Shown here: positions 1 through 9,433 of the stretch, piece by piece | Layout: each line of letters begins with the position of its first letter | How positions within the stretch are numbered: position 1 is the first letter of the stretch | Assembly (NCBI GenBank): GCA_022566535.1 | Contig: JADFIR010000003.1 | Span: 1 to 64,000, forward strand | Direction of reading: 5' to 3' | Length of the DNA: 64,000 nt | Origin: Planctomycetota bacterium | Lineage (GTDB): Bacteria > Planctomycetota > Phycisphaerae > Phycisphaerales > SM1A02 | Position numbers and translations under genes: made by a program | Notes under the pieces: generated by a model | Database searches by the model: none | What the model was told of the DNA's origin: nothing | Seen by the model: only the letters and a program-made list of their open reading frames with translations

Positions 1-342
1 GGGGTCCGGCGGACCACCCGAGAGGGGGCCTGCCTGACGGGGACTGGCTCCCTGGAGGGGATCCCCGTCCTACTCGCCCTCACGGAGATCGTGATGAACC
101 GCAGTGGCAAGGCCGTCGCCGATCTGCTGGCCCGACGGCATCTGGGACCGGAGGACCTGCTGCTCCTCCACGACGACCTGGACCTCCAGCCTGGGCGGAT
201 CAAGATCAAGATTCGAGGCCGCCATGGCGGCCATCACGGCGTGGAGTCTGTGATCACCCACGTCGGGACTGAGGCCTTTCTCAGGATCAAGATCGAAACG
301 ATCAATCGCCTTACTGACGACCACAAAAACTTCCTGCGCTAA
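1..342 (+). pseudogene. pth: Peptidyl-tRNA hydrolase-like 3' fragment, cut by window edge
   Basis: The frame is open from the first base, so the 5' end lies outside the window. The readable part carries the Pth core: VMNRSGKAV (family Y-M-N-x-S-G), then LLLLHDDLDL, then GGHHGVESVITHVGT (family G-G-x-G-H-N-G-L-x-S-I). After FLRIKI the expected G-I-G-R-P segment and about 60 C-terminal residues are missing; the frame instead ends in an unrelated 15-residue tail at a TAA. Pth releases peptides from peptidyl-tRNA that dropped off the ribosome. The missing tail, and the IS110 fragment only 120 bases downstream, suggest a decayed copy rather than the working gene, but the N-terminal catalytic residues cannot be seen from here. 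Confidence 0.6.
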
Positions 343-465
343 ATCCAGAGCGTCCGAGTGCTGAAACCCCTGGTATGTCCCCAAAACTCTTTAAAACAAA
401 CAAGAGAGACATCTCAGCGCTTCTATTGGAGGAATTCGCCCGACCTTCAATAAGGAGACTCTCGG

Positions 466-1008
466 ATGTTGACAAGGACCAGGAAACGGAAATCGACGGG
501 CTCGAAAAGACGATTCATTGGAAAGCCCAACGGCCAAATCCAACAGCGTGTCCAAGACGTGGGCCCCGAGCACTTCGGTGTCGTCGCGGTGGACTGCGCT
601 AAGAGACGATCCAAATGGATGCTCTGCAACTTCTACGGCAAAGTTATCATCGAGCCAACGACCGTTGAGCATGCCACAGGTGGCTTACGCGCGATGACAC
701 AAGTTGTCGCCGAGGTCTGTCACGCCGAAGGATTGACCGACACCATCGTCGCCGTCGAGAATGACGCCGACGACTGGCAGGCGGCGATTGGATATGCCCG
801 GCACATGACCGAGATCGACCCGCACGGGATCGGCGTCTGGCGGCGGCTGGGCGATGTCCTGTGGGAAACCGGCGATCGAGCCGGCGCCGCGGATGCCTAC
901 CGCAGAGCCCTGGCCAACGATGCCAACTTCGAACTGGATGAGTTGAAGCAACTCCCCCAGCGCGAACGAGATCTGCTTCACGAGCGCATTGATCATGCGC
1001 GCCAGTGA
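466..1008 (+). pseudogene. IS110-type transposase N-terminal fragment fused in frame to a TPR fragment
   Basis: One open frame of 180 codons with two unrelated halves. Residues 36-98 look like the start of an IS110-family DEDD transposase: first Asp in VVAVDCAKRRSKWML (D43) and the second acidic residue in IVAVE (E98). Exactly there, where the family continues E-R-T-G, the sequence changes to a TPR-like helical repeat (about residues 103-140, with LGDVLWETGDRAGAADAY) and an acidic tail. The remaining DEDD residues and the Ser-containing C-terminal transposase domain are absent, so it cannot transpose. An AAGGAG lies just before the ATG, so the chimera could be translated. The 5' half is therefore mobile-element debris and the 3' half is the tail of some TPR protein; whether the chimera does anything is unknown. 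Confidence 0.7.
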
Positions 1009-1049
1009 GCGCCGCGCGAGCCCCGAACATTTGACCCGCTGCATCTCCA

Positions 1050-1078
1050 GTAGCCGGGACGCTACGCGTCCCGGCTAC
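1050..1078. terminator. Perfect 13-bp hairpin at the end of the dsbD-like gene
   Basis: gtagccgggacgc, three-base loop tac, then the exact reverse complement. The stop codon of the minus-strand dsbD-like gene (1075-1077) lies inside the stem. There is no T-tract, so it may be a REP-like palindrome or an RNA-stabilising hairpin rather than a classic intrinsic terminator. It sits between convergent frames. Confidence 0.5.
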
Positions 1079-2853
1079 CTTGAATAGTCGGTGCCCTCGC
1101 CGGTGGCCGAAGGCCTCAGGACGGCGTAGTGGGGAAGCCCGATTTCCCCGAGGTGCTTACGGATTTCACTGATGAAGGGGTCGCTGTAAGGCTGCGCCTG
1201 GAACTTGATCTTTACGTACTCTTCCATCCGAGCGATGACTTGTTCATCCTCAAAGGTTGTCTTGTCCATGGCGAAGCAGTTCTTGCACCATGTCGCCCAC
1301 ATGTCAATGAAGACGAGTTTGTTCTCGGCCTTGGCCTGTGCTAAACCTTCGTGCAGTGACCCCGTCCAACCTGCTTCATTGAGCCGGGCCTCGACGGCAG
1401 CTTGAACGACCCCGCTTTCGACATTCGTGCTGTCGTAAATCTCCCACGCCGAGTAGCCGTAGTAGGCGGCGAACGCCAGGATGAATACCCCCATCGCCTG
1501 CTTGACGCGAACCATCCAGGGGCCGGGCTTGGGCAAGAAGGACAGACCCCCGCCGGCAAACGGCCAAGGCAACGCCATGCCCAGACCGAGGAAGAACGGC
1601 AGGGCCAGGTACATCGTCGTGCCTTTGGCGTATTGATCGGAGGAGTACACGATGACTTGAATCACGACCGGCGCGACGCACGCTCCGGCCAGGAGCGCCG
1701 AGATGCCGCCCATCCCGAACGCTAGCGCGAAGGTGCCTCGTTTACCCTTGCCCGCAAGGTCGAGCTTGCCTTGTAGCTTCGAGAAGTCGATGGCAAAGAC
1801 ATCCAACATGGCCAAGCCCAGGACGATGAAAAGAATGGTGATGCCGACGTTGAACCAGATCGTGGAGTTGATGGCGCCGAAGGTTGCGGCCGTAAGGGTG
1901 ACGACCAGCCCCAGTGTGCCGTAGACGATTGCCATCGCCAGGCCGTACGTTCCACCGAGCGCGAACCCGCGTGCGCGCGAACCGGCCTGGGCGCCCGCGC
2001 CGATGATGGCGAGGTTGATGGGAATCAGGGGCAACACGCACGGCGTCAGATTCAGCGCAATCCCGCCCAGGATCACAAGCAGTAAAATGACCAGTGGACC
2101 CTTGTCTTCAAACCATCCCGTTTGAGCGGTCCCCGATTCGGCATCGTCAATGAATTGAAGGAAGTCTTCGACGTTCAGATATCCGCCTGCGGTTCGAAGG
2201 ATGTCAAAATCCTCCAGCTCGGCCATGATGTCAAGGTCGGCGTCGGGCGTCGTAGTGGTTGGATCGGTTGGGGTCGGCGTGCCAACCGGTCCGCCCTCTT
2301 GGGAAAAATCGATTCCGTCGAAGAGCGGGCTCTCGATTTTCGCGACCTGCACCGTTGCCGGCACGACCTGCAGCTCGTTGGCCAACTCCCGCGTCGTCGG
2401 TGCAAGGCAAATCCGGTCGTCGCAAGCCTGGTAGCGCAGCGAGCTGTTGATCGGATACTCGCCCGGTTCCACGTCCCGGCCGACTTCAATGGCCACCCCG
2501 ATCACGAACTCCTGCTCGAACCCCGGTTGGGGCTCTTCCAGCCCCGGCACTTTGATCATGACGGGCTCGGGGTACACGACCTTTCGGACCGTAAATCCCT
2601 TCGGCGGCCCTACGGTGAGAACGGTCGGGATCAAGAATTCGTCGAGCGGCTTGTTTGACTGAACGTGGAAGTTCCCATGAATATTGACCTTCAGCGCCGC
2701 GTGGATGGTGGTTCCCGGGTGGGCGGCATCCGTCTCGAAGACCCACCGGGTATCAACCTGTGGCCCGCGGGGCTGCGCCGACGCAGGGGCTGGGGCCGTG
2801 GCACCGGCGAGGAAGATGGCAACCGCGCAGGAGGTTCTTTCAAACATGATCAT
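1075..2853 (-). CDS. dsbD: DsbD-type thiol:disulfide interchange protein (CcdA-like membrane domain plus thioredoxin)
   Basis: A 592-residue protein with the full DsbD architecture. A signal peptide ends near residue 26 (A-S-A-Q). A periplasmic alpha-type domain spans about 35-170 with the Cys pair C143/C149. An acidic Pro/Thr linker follows. The polytopic CcdA-like core runs from about 253 to 470, with LTPCVLPLIP (C272) and GACVAP (C392), the Cys pair that passes electrons through the membrane. The C-terminal thioredoxin-like domain has WATWCKNC (C523/C526) in place of the usual CxxC centre CVAC. The family takes electrons from cytosolic thioredoxin and keeps periplasmic thiols reduced, for cytochrome c maturation or disulfide isomerisation. 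A second in-frame ATG lies two codons downstream of the chosen start. Encoded alone, facing away from fliM. Confidence 0.9.
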   Translation of the reverse strand: MIMFERTSCAVAIFLAGATAPAPASAQPRGPQVDTRWVFETDAAHPGTTIHAALKVNIHGNFHVQSNKPLDEFLIPTVLTVGPPKGFTVRKVVYPEPVMIKVPGLEEPQPGFEQEFVIGVAIEVGRDVEPGEYPINSSLRYQACDDRICLAPTTRELANELQVVPATVQVAKIESPLFDGIDFSQEGGPVGTPTPTDPTTTTPDADLDIMAELEDFDILRTAGGYLNVEDFLQFIDDAESGTAQTGWFEDKGPLVILLLVILGGIALNLTPCVLPLIPINLAIIGAGAQAGSRARGFALGGTYGLAMAIVYGTLGLVVTLTAATFGAINSTIWFNVGITILFIVLGLAMLDVFAIDFSKLQGKLDLAGKGKRGTFALAFGMGGISALLAGACVAPVVIQVIVYSSDQYAKGTTMYLALPFFLGLGMALPWPFAGGGLSFLPKPGPWMVRVKQAMGVFILAFAAYYGYSAWEIYDSTNVESGVVQAAVEARLNEAGWTGSLHEGLAQAKAENKLVFIDMWATWCKNCFAMDKTTFEDEQVIARMEEYVKIKFQAQPYSDPFISEIRKHLGEIGLPHYAVLRPSATGEGTDYSR

Positions 2854-3057
2854 GCCCGACCATCAGACAACCGGAGGCGATGGTCCGATGCGAGAGCCTC
2901 AAGTTGACCGCACGGCCGCTCCGATAAATTGTATGGCGAACACACTCCGGGAGAGCATCGGCCGAATGGGAGAGGTTCCTTTGTCCACTGCTACTTCTTG
3001 TCGAGACCAAACGTGGTCCAGGGATGAGATATTCCCGCCCAGGAGGCGATCCCAGCC

Positions 3058-4074
3058 ATGACCGACGTCCTGGATCAGACAGATATCGACGCCTTGATGA
3101 GCGCGGTGTCGGCCGGGGAGGTTGAAGAGGTGACGCAAAAGGGGCAGATCTTTTCTCGTCACCGCAGCGATCTCGAGAACGTCGAGATCAAGGATTACGA
3201 TTTCAAGCGCCCCGAGCGAATCAGCAAGGACCAGATGCGGGCGCTGCATACCCTTCACGAGGCGTTCGCCCGCAACTTCAGCGCGTCACTCTCGGGGTTC
3301 TTGCGGACGATTGTGGAGGTCCGCGTCGCCAACGCCGACCAGCTGACCTACGCCGAGTTCATCGCCAGCCTGCCGAATCCCACCAGCTTCAATCTCATCG
3401 ATGCCCCGGTGCTGGACGGGCAACTGTGCCTGGAGATCAGCCCGCTAATCATCTATCCAATCATCGACCGTCTGTTGGGCGGGTCCAACGAGGAGGTCTT
3501 CATCCCCAAGCGGCCGCTGACGCTGATTGAGACTCGGTTGATCCAGAAGATTCTGAAACGGGGCATGACGGCGCTGGGCGAGGCATGGGAGAGCGTGAAG
3601 AAGATCGACTTCACCCTGGCGGACATGGAGTCGAACCCGCAGATCGTCCAGATCGTGCCGCCAAACGAAGTGGTGGTGGTGATCGGCTTTGAGCTGAAGC
3701 TGGGCAACCGGGCCGGGACCATGAGCCTGTGCATTCCGTTTACGGTGATCGAACCGCTGATGGAAGACATCAGCGCCCGAAGCTGGTTTCAGGCCGGCCG
3801 GGGTGGCAGCGATGATCTTTGGGGCAGGCTCATCGCCGATCGCATCGCGGACGCATCAGTAGAGGTTACTGCGACGCTGGCGGAGACCACCATCACCGTC
3901 TCGGATCTAAGGAACCTGGAGGCTGGGGACCTGATCATGACCGACAAACTCGCCACCTCGCCCGTGGCGGTCTACGTCGAGGCCGTGCCCAAGTTCCTGG
4001 GCAGCATCGGCCAGCACAGAGGCAATCGCGCGGTGAGAATCCAGCGCCCGATCAAGCCAAGCGACCGCATCTAG
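3058..4074 (+). CDS. fliM: Flagellar motor switch protein FliM
   Basis: 338 residues, full length. The N-terminal peptide LDQTDIDALMSAV (residues 5-17) is the conserved CheY-P-binding motif of FliM (family L-S-Q-x-E-I-D-A-L). The CheC-like middle domain spans about 45-230 and contains the hallmark segments YDFKRPERIS and IIDRLLGG. The C-terminal SpoA/FliN-like domain covers about 255-330, ending in GNRAVRIQRPI. FliM forms the C-ring of the flagellar basal body with FliG and FliN and sets rotation direction. AGGAGG lies 10 bases before the ATG. No other flagellar gene is in the window, so this fliM stands outside a flagellar operon as far as can be seen. It implies a motile stage, as in many planctomycetes. 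Confidence 0.95.
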   Translation: MTDVLDQTDIDALMSAVSAGEVEEVTQKGQIFSRHRSDLENVEIKDYDFKRPERISKDQMRALHTLHEAFARNFSASLSGFLRTIVEVRVANADQLTYAEFIASLPNPTSFNLIDAPVLDGQLCLEISPLIIYPIIDRLLGGSNEEVFIPKRPLTLIETRLIQKILKRGMTALGEAWESVKKIDFTLADMESNPQIVQIVPPNEVVVVIGFELKLGNRAGTMSLCIPFTVIEPLMEDISARSWFQAGRGGSDDLWGRLIADRIADASVEVTATLAETTITVSDLRNLEAGDLIMTDKLATSPVAVYVEAVPKFLGSIGQHRGNRAVRIQRPIKPSDRI

Positions 4075-4684
4075 CAGACCTCTTCGCACCTTTGGGGGAC
4101 TCCCGATGGGTCCTGTGCCCATCGAGACAGCCTATGTGAGCCAGCGGTGAGCCGGGCGATTCCTGGACACCTGCCCGGCGACGCCCCCTGTGCAATTGAC
4201 CGGCGCGGCACTCCTCAGCGCCTGTTGATCTGGGCAAGCTCTGTTGACTTGGCCGGTGAGTTGACGATACTCTTAGTGGGTTGCTGGCCGATTTGGGCAG
4301 CAGCGATGATGTTTGGGAGCACTCCCGGAATGCTGGTGGCTGTTGATCGAATGTGTGGTCATGGTCGCTAACAGCGTCCATCCCGAGCGCTGGGCTACAG
4401 TGGCCCGCGTGCTGCCGAGCGGTGCCGACCCGCGAGGGGTTCCCGCGAGCGAAAGGTGGCAGCCGTGACCTGACCCAGCGCGACAGGGCAGCTGTCCGGG
4501 CGACCACCGCGGGTCACGGGATGTCTCCAACGAGGCGCTCGTGGCCTTGTCGTTTTGGAGAAGAACGCGATTGGCGATCGGGAAGAGGCAATGCAGACGA
4601 CGTGAGCACTGACCCATGGCCGATGAAACCGATGCCAGACAACTCAACAACTCAACAACTCAACAACTTGGCATTTGAGAACAA
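4075..4684. other. Gene-free gap before nusA
   Basis: About 610 bases without a convincing gene. Open frames here have no recognisable domain and odd composition. rimP, which usually precedes nusA, is not here. The last 50 bases hold a tandem octamer repeat, listed separately. No confident promoter was found, although the nusA promoter must lie in or near this gap. Confidence 0.5.
4639..4669 (+). repeat. Tandem octamer (acaactca x3 plus partial) in the nusA leader
   Basis: Three perfect copies of acaactca followed by acaactt, ending 15 bases before the nusA ATG. The array is A/C-rich and unstructured in a GC-rich setting, so it could act as an unpaired ribosome-entry leader, or be simple slippage DNA. 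Confidence 0.7.
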
Positions 4685-6199
4685 ATGAATCCCGAAACCC
4701 TTCGCATCCTTGACTCGATCGCTCGAGATCGCAATATCGATCGCGACCTGCTCATTGAGGATCTCGAACAGGCGATGGTCAGCGCCGCCCGCAAACACTT
4801 CAACTCGCTCGACGCAGAGGAGTTCGGCTGTCATATCGATCGGACGTCCGGCGAGATCACCATCTGGCGCAATCTCGAAGACAGTGGCCGTGAGGTCATC
4901 TCTTTGGAAAGCCTCGGCCGTATTCCCGCCCAGACCGCCAAGCAGGTGATGATCCAGAAGTTCCGCGAGGACGAGCGCGATAGTCTGCTGGAGGAGTTCT
5001 CCAAGCGTCAGGGTGAGATCGTCACCGGCACCGCCCATCGCTATGAGGGCGGCGCTCTGGTGGTGCAAGTCGATCGGGCGGAAGGCTTCATGCCTCGCTC
5101 GGAACAGATTCCGGGCGAACAGTTTCATCCCGGCGATCGCGTTCGTTGTCTGATCCTCGACGTCCGCGACGTGGGCCACCAGGTCAAGATTGTCCTGTCG
5201 CGAGCCCATCCCGACCTCATTCGCCGCCTGTTCGACGCCGAGGTCCCCGAGGTCGCCGAGCGGGTGATTGAGATCAAGGCCATGGCCCGTGAACCGGGCT
5301 TTCGCACGAAAGTCGCCGTCACCTCCATCGACTCCAAGGTTGATCCGGTCGGCGCCTGCGTTGGGGTGCGGGGCAGCCGGATACGCAACATCGTCGATGA
5401 GCTGGGCGGCGAGAAAATCGACATCGTCCGTTGGAACGAATCCAGCCAGATTCTCATTGGCAACGCACTCAAACCCGCCGAGGTCGACGAGGTCAGCCTC
5501 TGCTTCGAGCTTGGGCGGGCCACCATCATTGTTCGCGAAGATCAATTATCGCTGGCGATCGGGCGGCGCGGGCAGAACGTGCGTCTCGCCGCGCGGCTTA
5601 CCGGGTGGGACATCGATATTCTCACCCCCGCCGAGTTCGCCAAGAGCCTGGAGATTCTCGAACAGACGGTCAAGCCCATTGAGGGCGTGACCGAGGCGAT
5701 GCTCGACCGAATGGGGGCCATGGGAATGATTAGCGTTTTCGACATCGAAGAGGTCGGCGCGCCTGTGCTTCAGGAGGAACTCGATATGACGGCCGAGCTG
5801 GCCGAGAAGGTCGTCGAGATCTGTGCCGCCCAGGCGATCATCGTTGCCGAGCAGCAACAGAAGGAGAAGGAGGAAGCCGAGCGTCGCAAGGCCGAGGAGG
5901 AGGCCGCTGCCGCAGCTGTGCTCGGGGAAGCCGGGAGCGCGTTGCCCCGCCTCGACGCCGAGACCGACCAACATGCGGAATCTGTAGCCGCGTCCATTCT
6001 CGGCGAGACCGCCCCCGCGCCGGCCACCGAGGACGCCTCGCCGCCTTCGGCCGAAACGCCCTCTAACGCTGAAGGCGAATCGCCCGCCGAACCGGCCGAA
6101 CCGCCCCAGCAGGTGAAAACCGATGCACCGGCGTCACAGTCCCCGGATGAACAGGAGCGTGTCGCACCCTCTTCATCGGATAGTCGAGGCTCCGCGTAA
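4685..6199 (+). CDS. nusA: Transcription termination/antitermination factor NusA
   Basis: 504 residues. The N-terminal RNA polymerase-binding domain starts MNPETLRILDSIARDRNI. An S1 domain spans about 108-175 (EIVTGTAHRYEGGALVVQVD). KH1 contains GACVGVRGSRIRNIVDEL (about 217-235), and KH2 contains LSLAIGRRGQNVRLAARL (about 286-303). A helical region follows. The last 110 residues or so are a low-complexity Glu/Ala/Pro-rich tail in place of the paired acidic repeats of enterobacteria. NusA binds polymerase and nascent RNA and governs pausing, termination and rRNA antitermination. It begins the nusA-infB-rbfA cluster; the stop lies 23 bases before the preferred infB start. The SD is weak (GAGAA), so initiation may rely on the unstructured leader. 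Confidence 0.96.
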   Translation: MNPETLRILDSIARDRNIDRDLLIEDLEQAMVSAARKHFNSLDAEEFGCHIDRTSGEITIWRNLEDSGREVISLESLGRIPAQTAKQVMIQKFREDERDSLLEEFSKRQGEIVTGTAHRYEGGALVVQVDRAEGFMPRSEQIPGEQFHPGDRVRCLILDVRDVGHQVKIVLSRAHPDLIRRLFDAEVPEVAERVIEIKAMAREPGFRTKVAVTSIDSKVDPVGACVGVRGSRIRNIVDELGGEKIDIVRWNESSQILIGNALKPAEVDEVSLCFELGRATIIVREDQLSLAIGRRGQNVRLAARLTGWDIDILTPAEFAKSLEILEQTVKPIEGVTEAMLDRMGAMGMISVFDIEEVGAPVLQEELDMTAELAEKVVEICAAQAIIVAEQQQKEKEEAERRKAEEEAAAAAVLGEAGSALPRLDAETDQHAESVAASILGETAPAPATEDASPPSAETPSNAEGESPAEPAEPPQQVKTDAPASQSPDEQERVAPSSSDSRGSA

Positions 6200-6222
6200 C
6201 TACGAGAGCCGTGGAGATCGCC

Positions 6223-8982
6223 GTGGCAAAGAAGGCAACCTCAATTCGAATCTTCCAACTGGCCAAGGAACTTGGTGTCACCTCCAAGGACCTCGTCGCG
6301 AAATGCCAGGCCGAGGCAATCCCCAATATCACCAACCACATGTCCACGGTTTCTATGGGATTGTCGGCGACGGTCCGCGAGTGGTTTGGAGAAGGGCCTT
6401 CAACCGCGACCACCGCGGTGGAGACCGCTGCGCCGGTGGATGTGGCCAAGGCTCGCGCCAAGGCCAAGAAGAAGGTCACCAAGAAGGTCGCCGACAAGGC
6501 CGTGGTCGAGGCACCCCTCGTGGCGGCCGAGACAACTGTCGCCGACGCCGAGATGAAAGCCCTCAGCGAACCGCTCGGGGTCGCGCCGCAGCCGATCGAA
6601 CACGCCGAGACAGCCGCGCCGGCCGCCGTTGGGCGAACGCCGCCGCCCCCGTCGCCGCCAGCCGGCCCAGACACCGCGTCGGCCGCCCCTGCCTCGATTG
6701 TCAGGGCAGCGGTCGCGGCGCCGCCGACAAACGTGCCCGACCGCCCGCAAGTGGTCAAGCCCGCCGGCCCGATGCTCGGGCAGCCGACTCGGGCGATCCT
6801 TACCGGTCCCAAGATCATCCGTGTGGAAAGTCCTGATGTTGTCCCAATGCCGGGGCCAATCGGCCGGCAGACGGATCCGTCGATCCGTCGCAGCGGGCCC
6901 CGAGCGGGTCGTGGCGCAGGCGTCACCCAGCCGGAACTTCCTGAGGCTCCGACGACGGAGCCGGCCCGCGCCGGGCGAACCTCGCGCCGCAACAAACGCC
7001 GCACTGCCTCGGCTGGCGAAGATACCGGCCGCGTCGGTCGCACCCTGACCCCCGTCGATCGGCCGTTTAACTGGCGAACGCAGGACCTGCGGGAACGTGA
7101 AGCGCGGCTGAACCGCTCCGGCGGGTTCTTCAAGGCCCATCGCCGCGACAACCTGAAGCGTTCGGCCGGCGGTGGCCATCGCGCGGTGACCGCCGTCGAG
7201 GCCGGCGGGTCGGTCATGGTCATCGCGCCGCTTACTATCAAGACCCTCTCCGCTGCCACCGGCGTCAAGGCCTCGGACATCGTCAGACAGCTTGTTCAGG
7301 CGGGCCAGCAGGTCGGCCTGGGCTCCACCATTGATGCCGAGAGCGCTGTCGAGACCATGCTCGAATTCAGTATTGAGCTTGAGGTCGTCGAACAGAAATC
7401 AACCGAGCAACAGATCGTCGAGCATTTCGAGAAGCGTGAGATTGTGGACCAACGGCCTCGAAATCCCGTCGTGACCATTCTGGGACACGTCGATCACGGG
7501 AAGACCTCGCTGCTGGACCGCATCCGAAAGACGAACGTCGCCGCCGGTGAAGCAGGTGGGATCACTCAGGCGACTAGTGCTTTTCAGGTGCCGGTTCACA
7601 CCGGTGACAAGCACCGCTCAATTACCTTCATTGACACGCCCGGTCATGAGGCATTCACTGAGATGCGTGCTCGCGGGGCGAACGTCACCGACGTCGTCGT
7701 TCTCGTCGTCGCCGCTGACGACGGCGTCATGCCGCAGACGATCGAGTCGATTAACCATGCCAAGGCCGCCGGTGTGCCGATCGTTGTCGCCCTAAACAAG
7801 ATCGATAAGCCCGAAGCCACTGATGGCAATATTCAGCGGATCCTCGGCGAGCTGGCGGAACATGATCTCAATCCGGCCGAATGGGGCGGTTCGACGGAGG
7901 TATTGCGCACCAGCGCGCTGAAGGACCAAGGCATCCAGGATTTGCTGGAGGTCCTGGACTATCAGGCTGAGCTGCTGGAGTTGAAGGCGGACTTCGGGGG
8001 CGATGCTCAAGGCACCGTCCTAGAGGCCATGCTTGAAGAGGGCCGCGGGCCCGTGGCCAATGTGCTCGTTGCGCAGGGGTGCCTGCAAAGAGGCAACTTC
8101 GTCGTGGCCGGCAAAGCCTTCGGCCGGGTTCGCGATATCGTCGACGACCGTGGTGGGCGCCTCGACGAGGCCTGCCCGTCAACACCGATTTCCCTTTCGG
8201 GCCTCAGCGACGTGCCTGACGCCGGCGACTTGATCTACGTCGTCAGAACCCTCAAGGAAGCCGAAGCCTCTGCCCAGGAACGCAGGCAGCAGCAGCGCGA
8301 GCGCGACCTGGTCCGGACCAAGATCTCACTCGACAACATCTTCGAGCGCATGGCACTAGCCGCCAAGAAAGAGTTGCCGCTCGTGGTCAAGGCCGATGTG
8401 CAAGGTTCGATCGACGCGCTCATTGGGGTGCTGGAGAAGATCCCCACCGAGGAGGTTACTGTCGCGATCAAGCACGCCGCGGTCGGCGGGGTGAACGAAT
8501 CCGATGTTGTCCTGGCCGCCGCCGCCGGTGCCATCGTGATCGGCTTCAACGTCACCGCGGCCGCCCCGGCTCGCCGAGAAGCCGAATCCCGGGGCGTCGA
8601 TATTCGCTTCTACGACGTGATCTATGACGTCGCCGACGATATCACCAAGGCGGTCGAGGGTCTTCTCGAACCCGAGCACAGGCTGGAAGTGCTCGGCCAT
8701 GCCGAGGTCAGGGAGGTCTTCAAAATCTCCAAGATCGGGATGGTCGCCGGCTGCTATGTCACCGATGGCCAGATCGAGCGCAACGCGCAGATTCGCGTTA
8801 CCCGCGACGACATCGTGGTCGAAAAGGATCGTCGGCTCGAGCAGCTCAAGCGCTTCAAGGAGGACGTCAAGGACGCGCGAGCCGGCCAGGAATGCGGCAT
8901 GAAGATCGACGGCTATGACGACATCAAGGTGGGCGACGTGCTGGAATGTTACAGAACAATCGAGGTCCGGCGCACCCTTTAG
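6223..8982 (+). CDS. infB: Translation initiation factor IF-2
   Basis: I chose the GTG at 6223 ([11 protein letters not shown]) because GGAG lies 6 bases before it; a GTG at 6211 is possible but has a poorer SD. About 919 residues. The first IF2_N module (about 1-55) has the family pattern [19 protein letters not shown] long Ala/Pro/Arg-rich linker follows, then a second IF2_N module (about 340-395). The GTPase domain has G1 [10 protein letters not shown] (about 421), G3 DTPGHEAF (about 471) and G4 NKID (about 525). The EF-Tu-like beta barrels and the fMet-tRNA-binding C2 domain complete the protein, ending [10 protein letters not shown]-2 brings initiator tRNA to the 30S subunit and promotes subunit joining. 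Confidence 0.97.
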   Translation: MAKKATSIRIFQLAKELGVTSKDLVAKCQAEAIPNITNHMSTVSMGLSATVREWFGEGPSTATTAVETAAPVDVAKARAKAKKKVTKKVADKAVVEAPLVAAETTVADAEMKALSEPLGVAPQPIEHAETAAPAAVGRTPPPPSPPAGPDTASAAPASIVRAAVAAPPTNVPDRPQVVKPAGPMLGQPTRAILTGPKIIRVESPDVVPMPGPIGRQTDPSIRRSGPRAGRGAGVTQPELPEAPTTEPARAGRTSRRNKRRTASAGEDTGRVGRTLTPVDRPFNWRTQDLREREARLNRSGGFFKAHRRDNLKRSAGGGHRAVTAVEAGGSVMVIAPLTIKTLSAATGVKASDIVRQLVQAGQQVGLGSTIDAESAVETMLEFSIELEVVEQKSTEQQIVEHFEKREIVDQRPRNPVVTILGHVDHGKTSLLDRIRKTNVAAGEAGGITQATSAFQVPVHTGDKHRSITFIDTPGHEAFTEMRARGANVTDVVVLVVAADDGVMPQTIESINHAKAAGVPIVVALNKIDKPEATDGNIQRILGELAEHDLNPAEWGGSTEVLRTSALKDQGIQDLLEVLDYQAELLELKADFGGDAQGTVLEAMLEEGRGPVANVLVAQGCLQRGNFVVAGKAFGRVRDIVDDRGGRLDEACPSTPISLSGLSDVPDAGDLIYVVRTLKEAEASAQERRQQQRERDLVRTKISLDNIFERMALAAKKELPLVVKADVQGSIDALIGVLEKIPTEEVTVAIKHAAVGGVNESDVVLAAAAGAIVIGFNVTAAAPARREAESRGVDIRFYDVIYDVADDITKAVEGLLEPEHRLEVLGHAEVREVFKISKIGMVAGCYVTDGQIERNAQIRVTRDDIVVEKDRRLEQLKRFKEDVKDARAGQECGMKIDGYDDIKVGDVLECYRTIEVRRTL

Positions 8983-8989
8983 GAGAAGG

Positions 8990-9029
8990 CATCGAGGCAT
9001 CGATCCCTTGAACCGTTGATGCCTCGATG
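8990..9029 (+). other. Perfect 12-bp stem-loop between infB and rbfA
   Basis: catcgaggcatc, 16-base loop, then its exact reverse complement gatgcctcgatg. It starts 8 bases after the infB stop and ends 14 bases before the rbfA ATG, without a T-tract. It may protect infB mRNA or modulate read-through into rbfA. The gatgcct core recurs in two other spacers of this window. Confidence 0.65.
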
Positions 9030-9043
9030 ACTCGATCCTTATT

Positions 9044-9433
9044 ATGACCAAACGCACGGACCAGGTCGCTTCGCTGATCCGCAGAGCCGTGCAGACGGCG
9101 CTGAGCCGCGGTCTGCATGATCCGCGGATCCGTGGACTGATTTCGGTGACGAAGGTGCATCTCGGCGAGGACCTCTCACAGGCCAGCGTCTATGTGTCGG
9201 TGCTGCCGGCTGAGCATGCTGAGTTGACGTTACACGGCCTGCGACACGCCACCTCGCGCATCCGGGCACAACTCGGCCGGGCCGTCCGCCTGCGCCACAT
9301 TCCCCGCCTTTCGTTTCACCTTGATGATTCACTCAAGATGCAAGCCCGGTTGGATGCTGCGCTGGCTGAGGCTCGCGGCGAGGGGCTCCCGACTGACGCC
9401 GACACGCCGCCGACGGAGGGTACGGACCCGTGA
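9044..9433 (+). CDS. rbfA: Ribosome-binding factor A
   Basis: 129 residues. The RbfA KH-like fold covers about residues 1-110: RTDQVASLIRRAV at the start, DPRIRGLISVTKVHLGEDLSQA (family D-P-R-x-x-x-V-T-x-V-x-x-S-x-D-L-x-x-A) in the middle, and VRLRHIPRLSFHLDDS (family R-x-x-P-x-L-x-F-x-x-D) near the end. RbfA binds the 30S subunit and assists late 16S rRNA maturation. The gene follows infB as in many bacteria, but truB does not follow. A short acidic, Pro/Thr-rich tail extends past the fold. It overlaps the next gene by four bases (GTGA). Confidence 0.93.
   Translation: MTKRTDQVASLIRRAVQTALSRGLHDPRIRGLISVTKVHLGEDLSQASVYVSVLPAEHAELTLHGLRHATSRIRAQLGRAVRLRHIPRLSFHLDDSLKMQARLDAALAEARGEGLPTDADTPPTEGTDP

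Noticed and set aside
1050-1078. Intrinsic terminator for the upstream IS110/TPR fragment
   Set aside because: No T-tract and the dsbD stop codon lies in the stem; kept only as a hairpin of uncertain role.
4273-4688. Open frames on both strands in the gap before nusA
   Set aside because: No SD, no domain, and skewed composition; not supported as genes.
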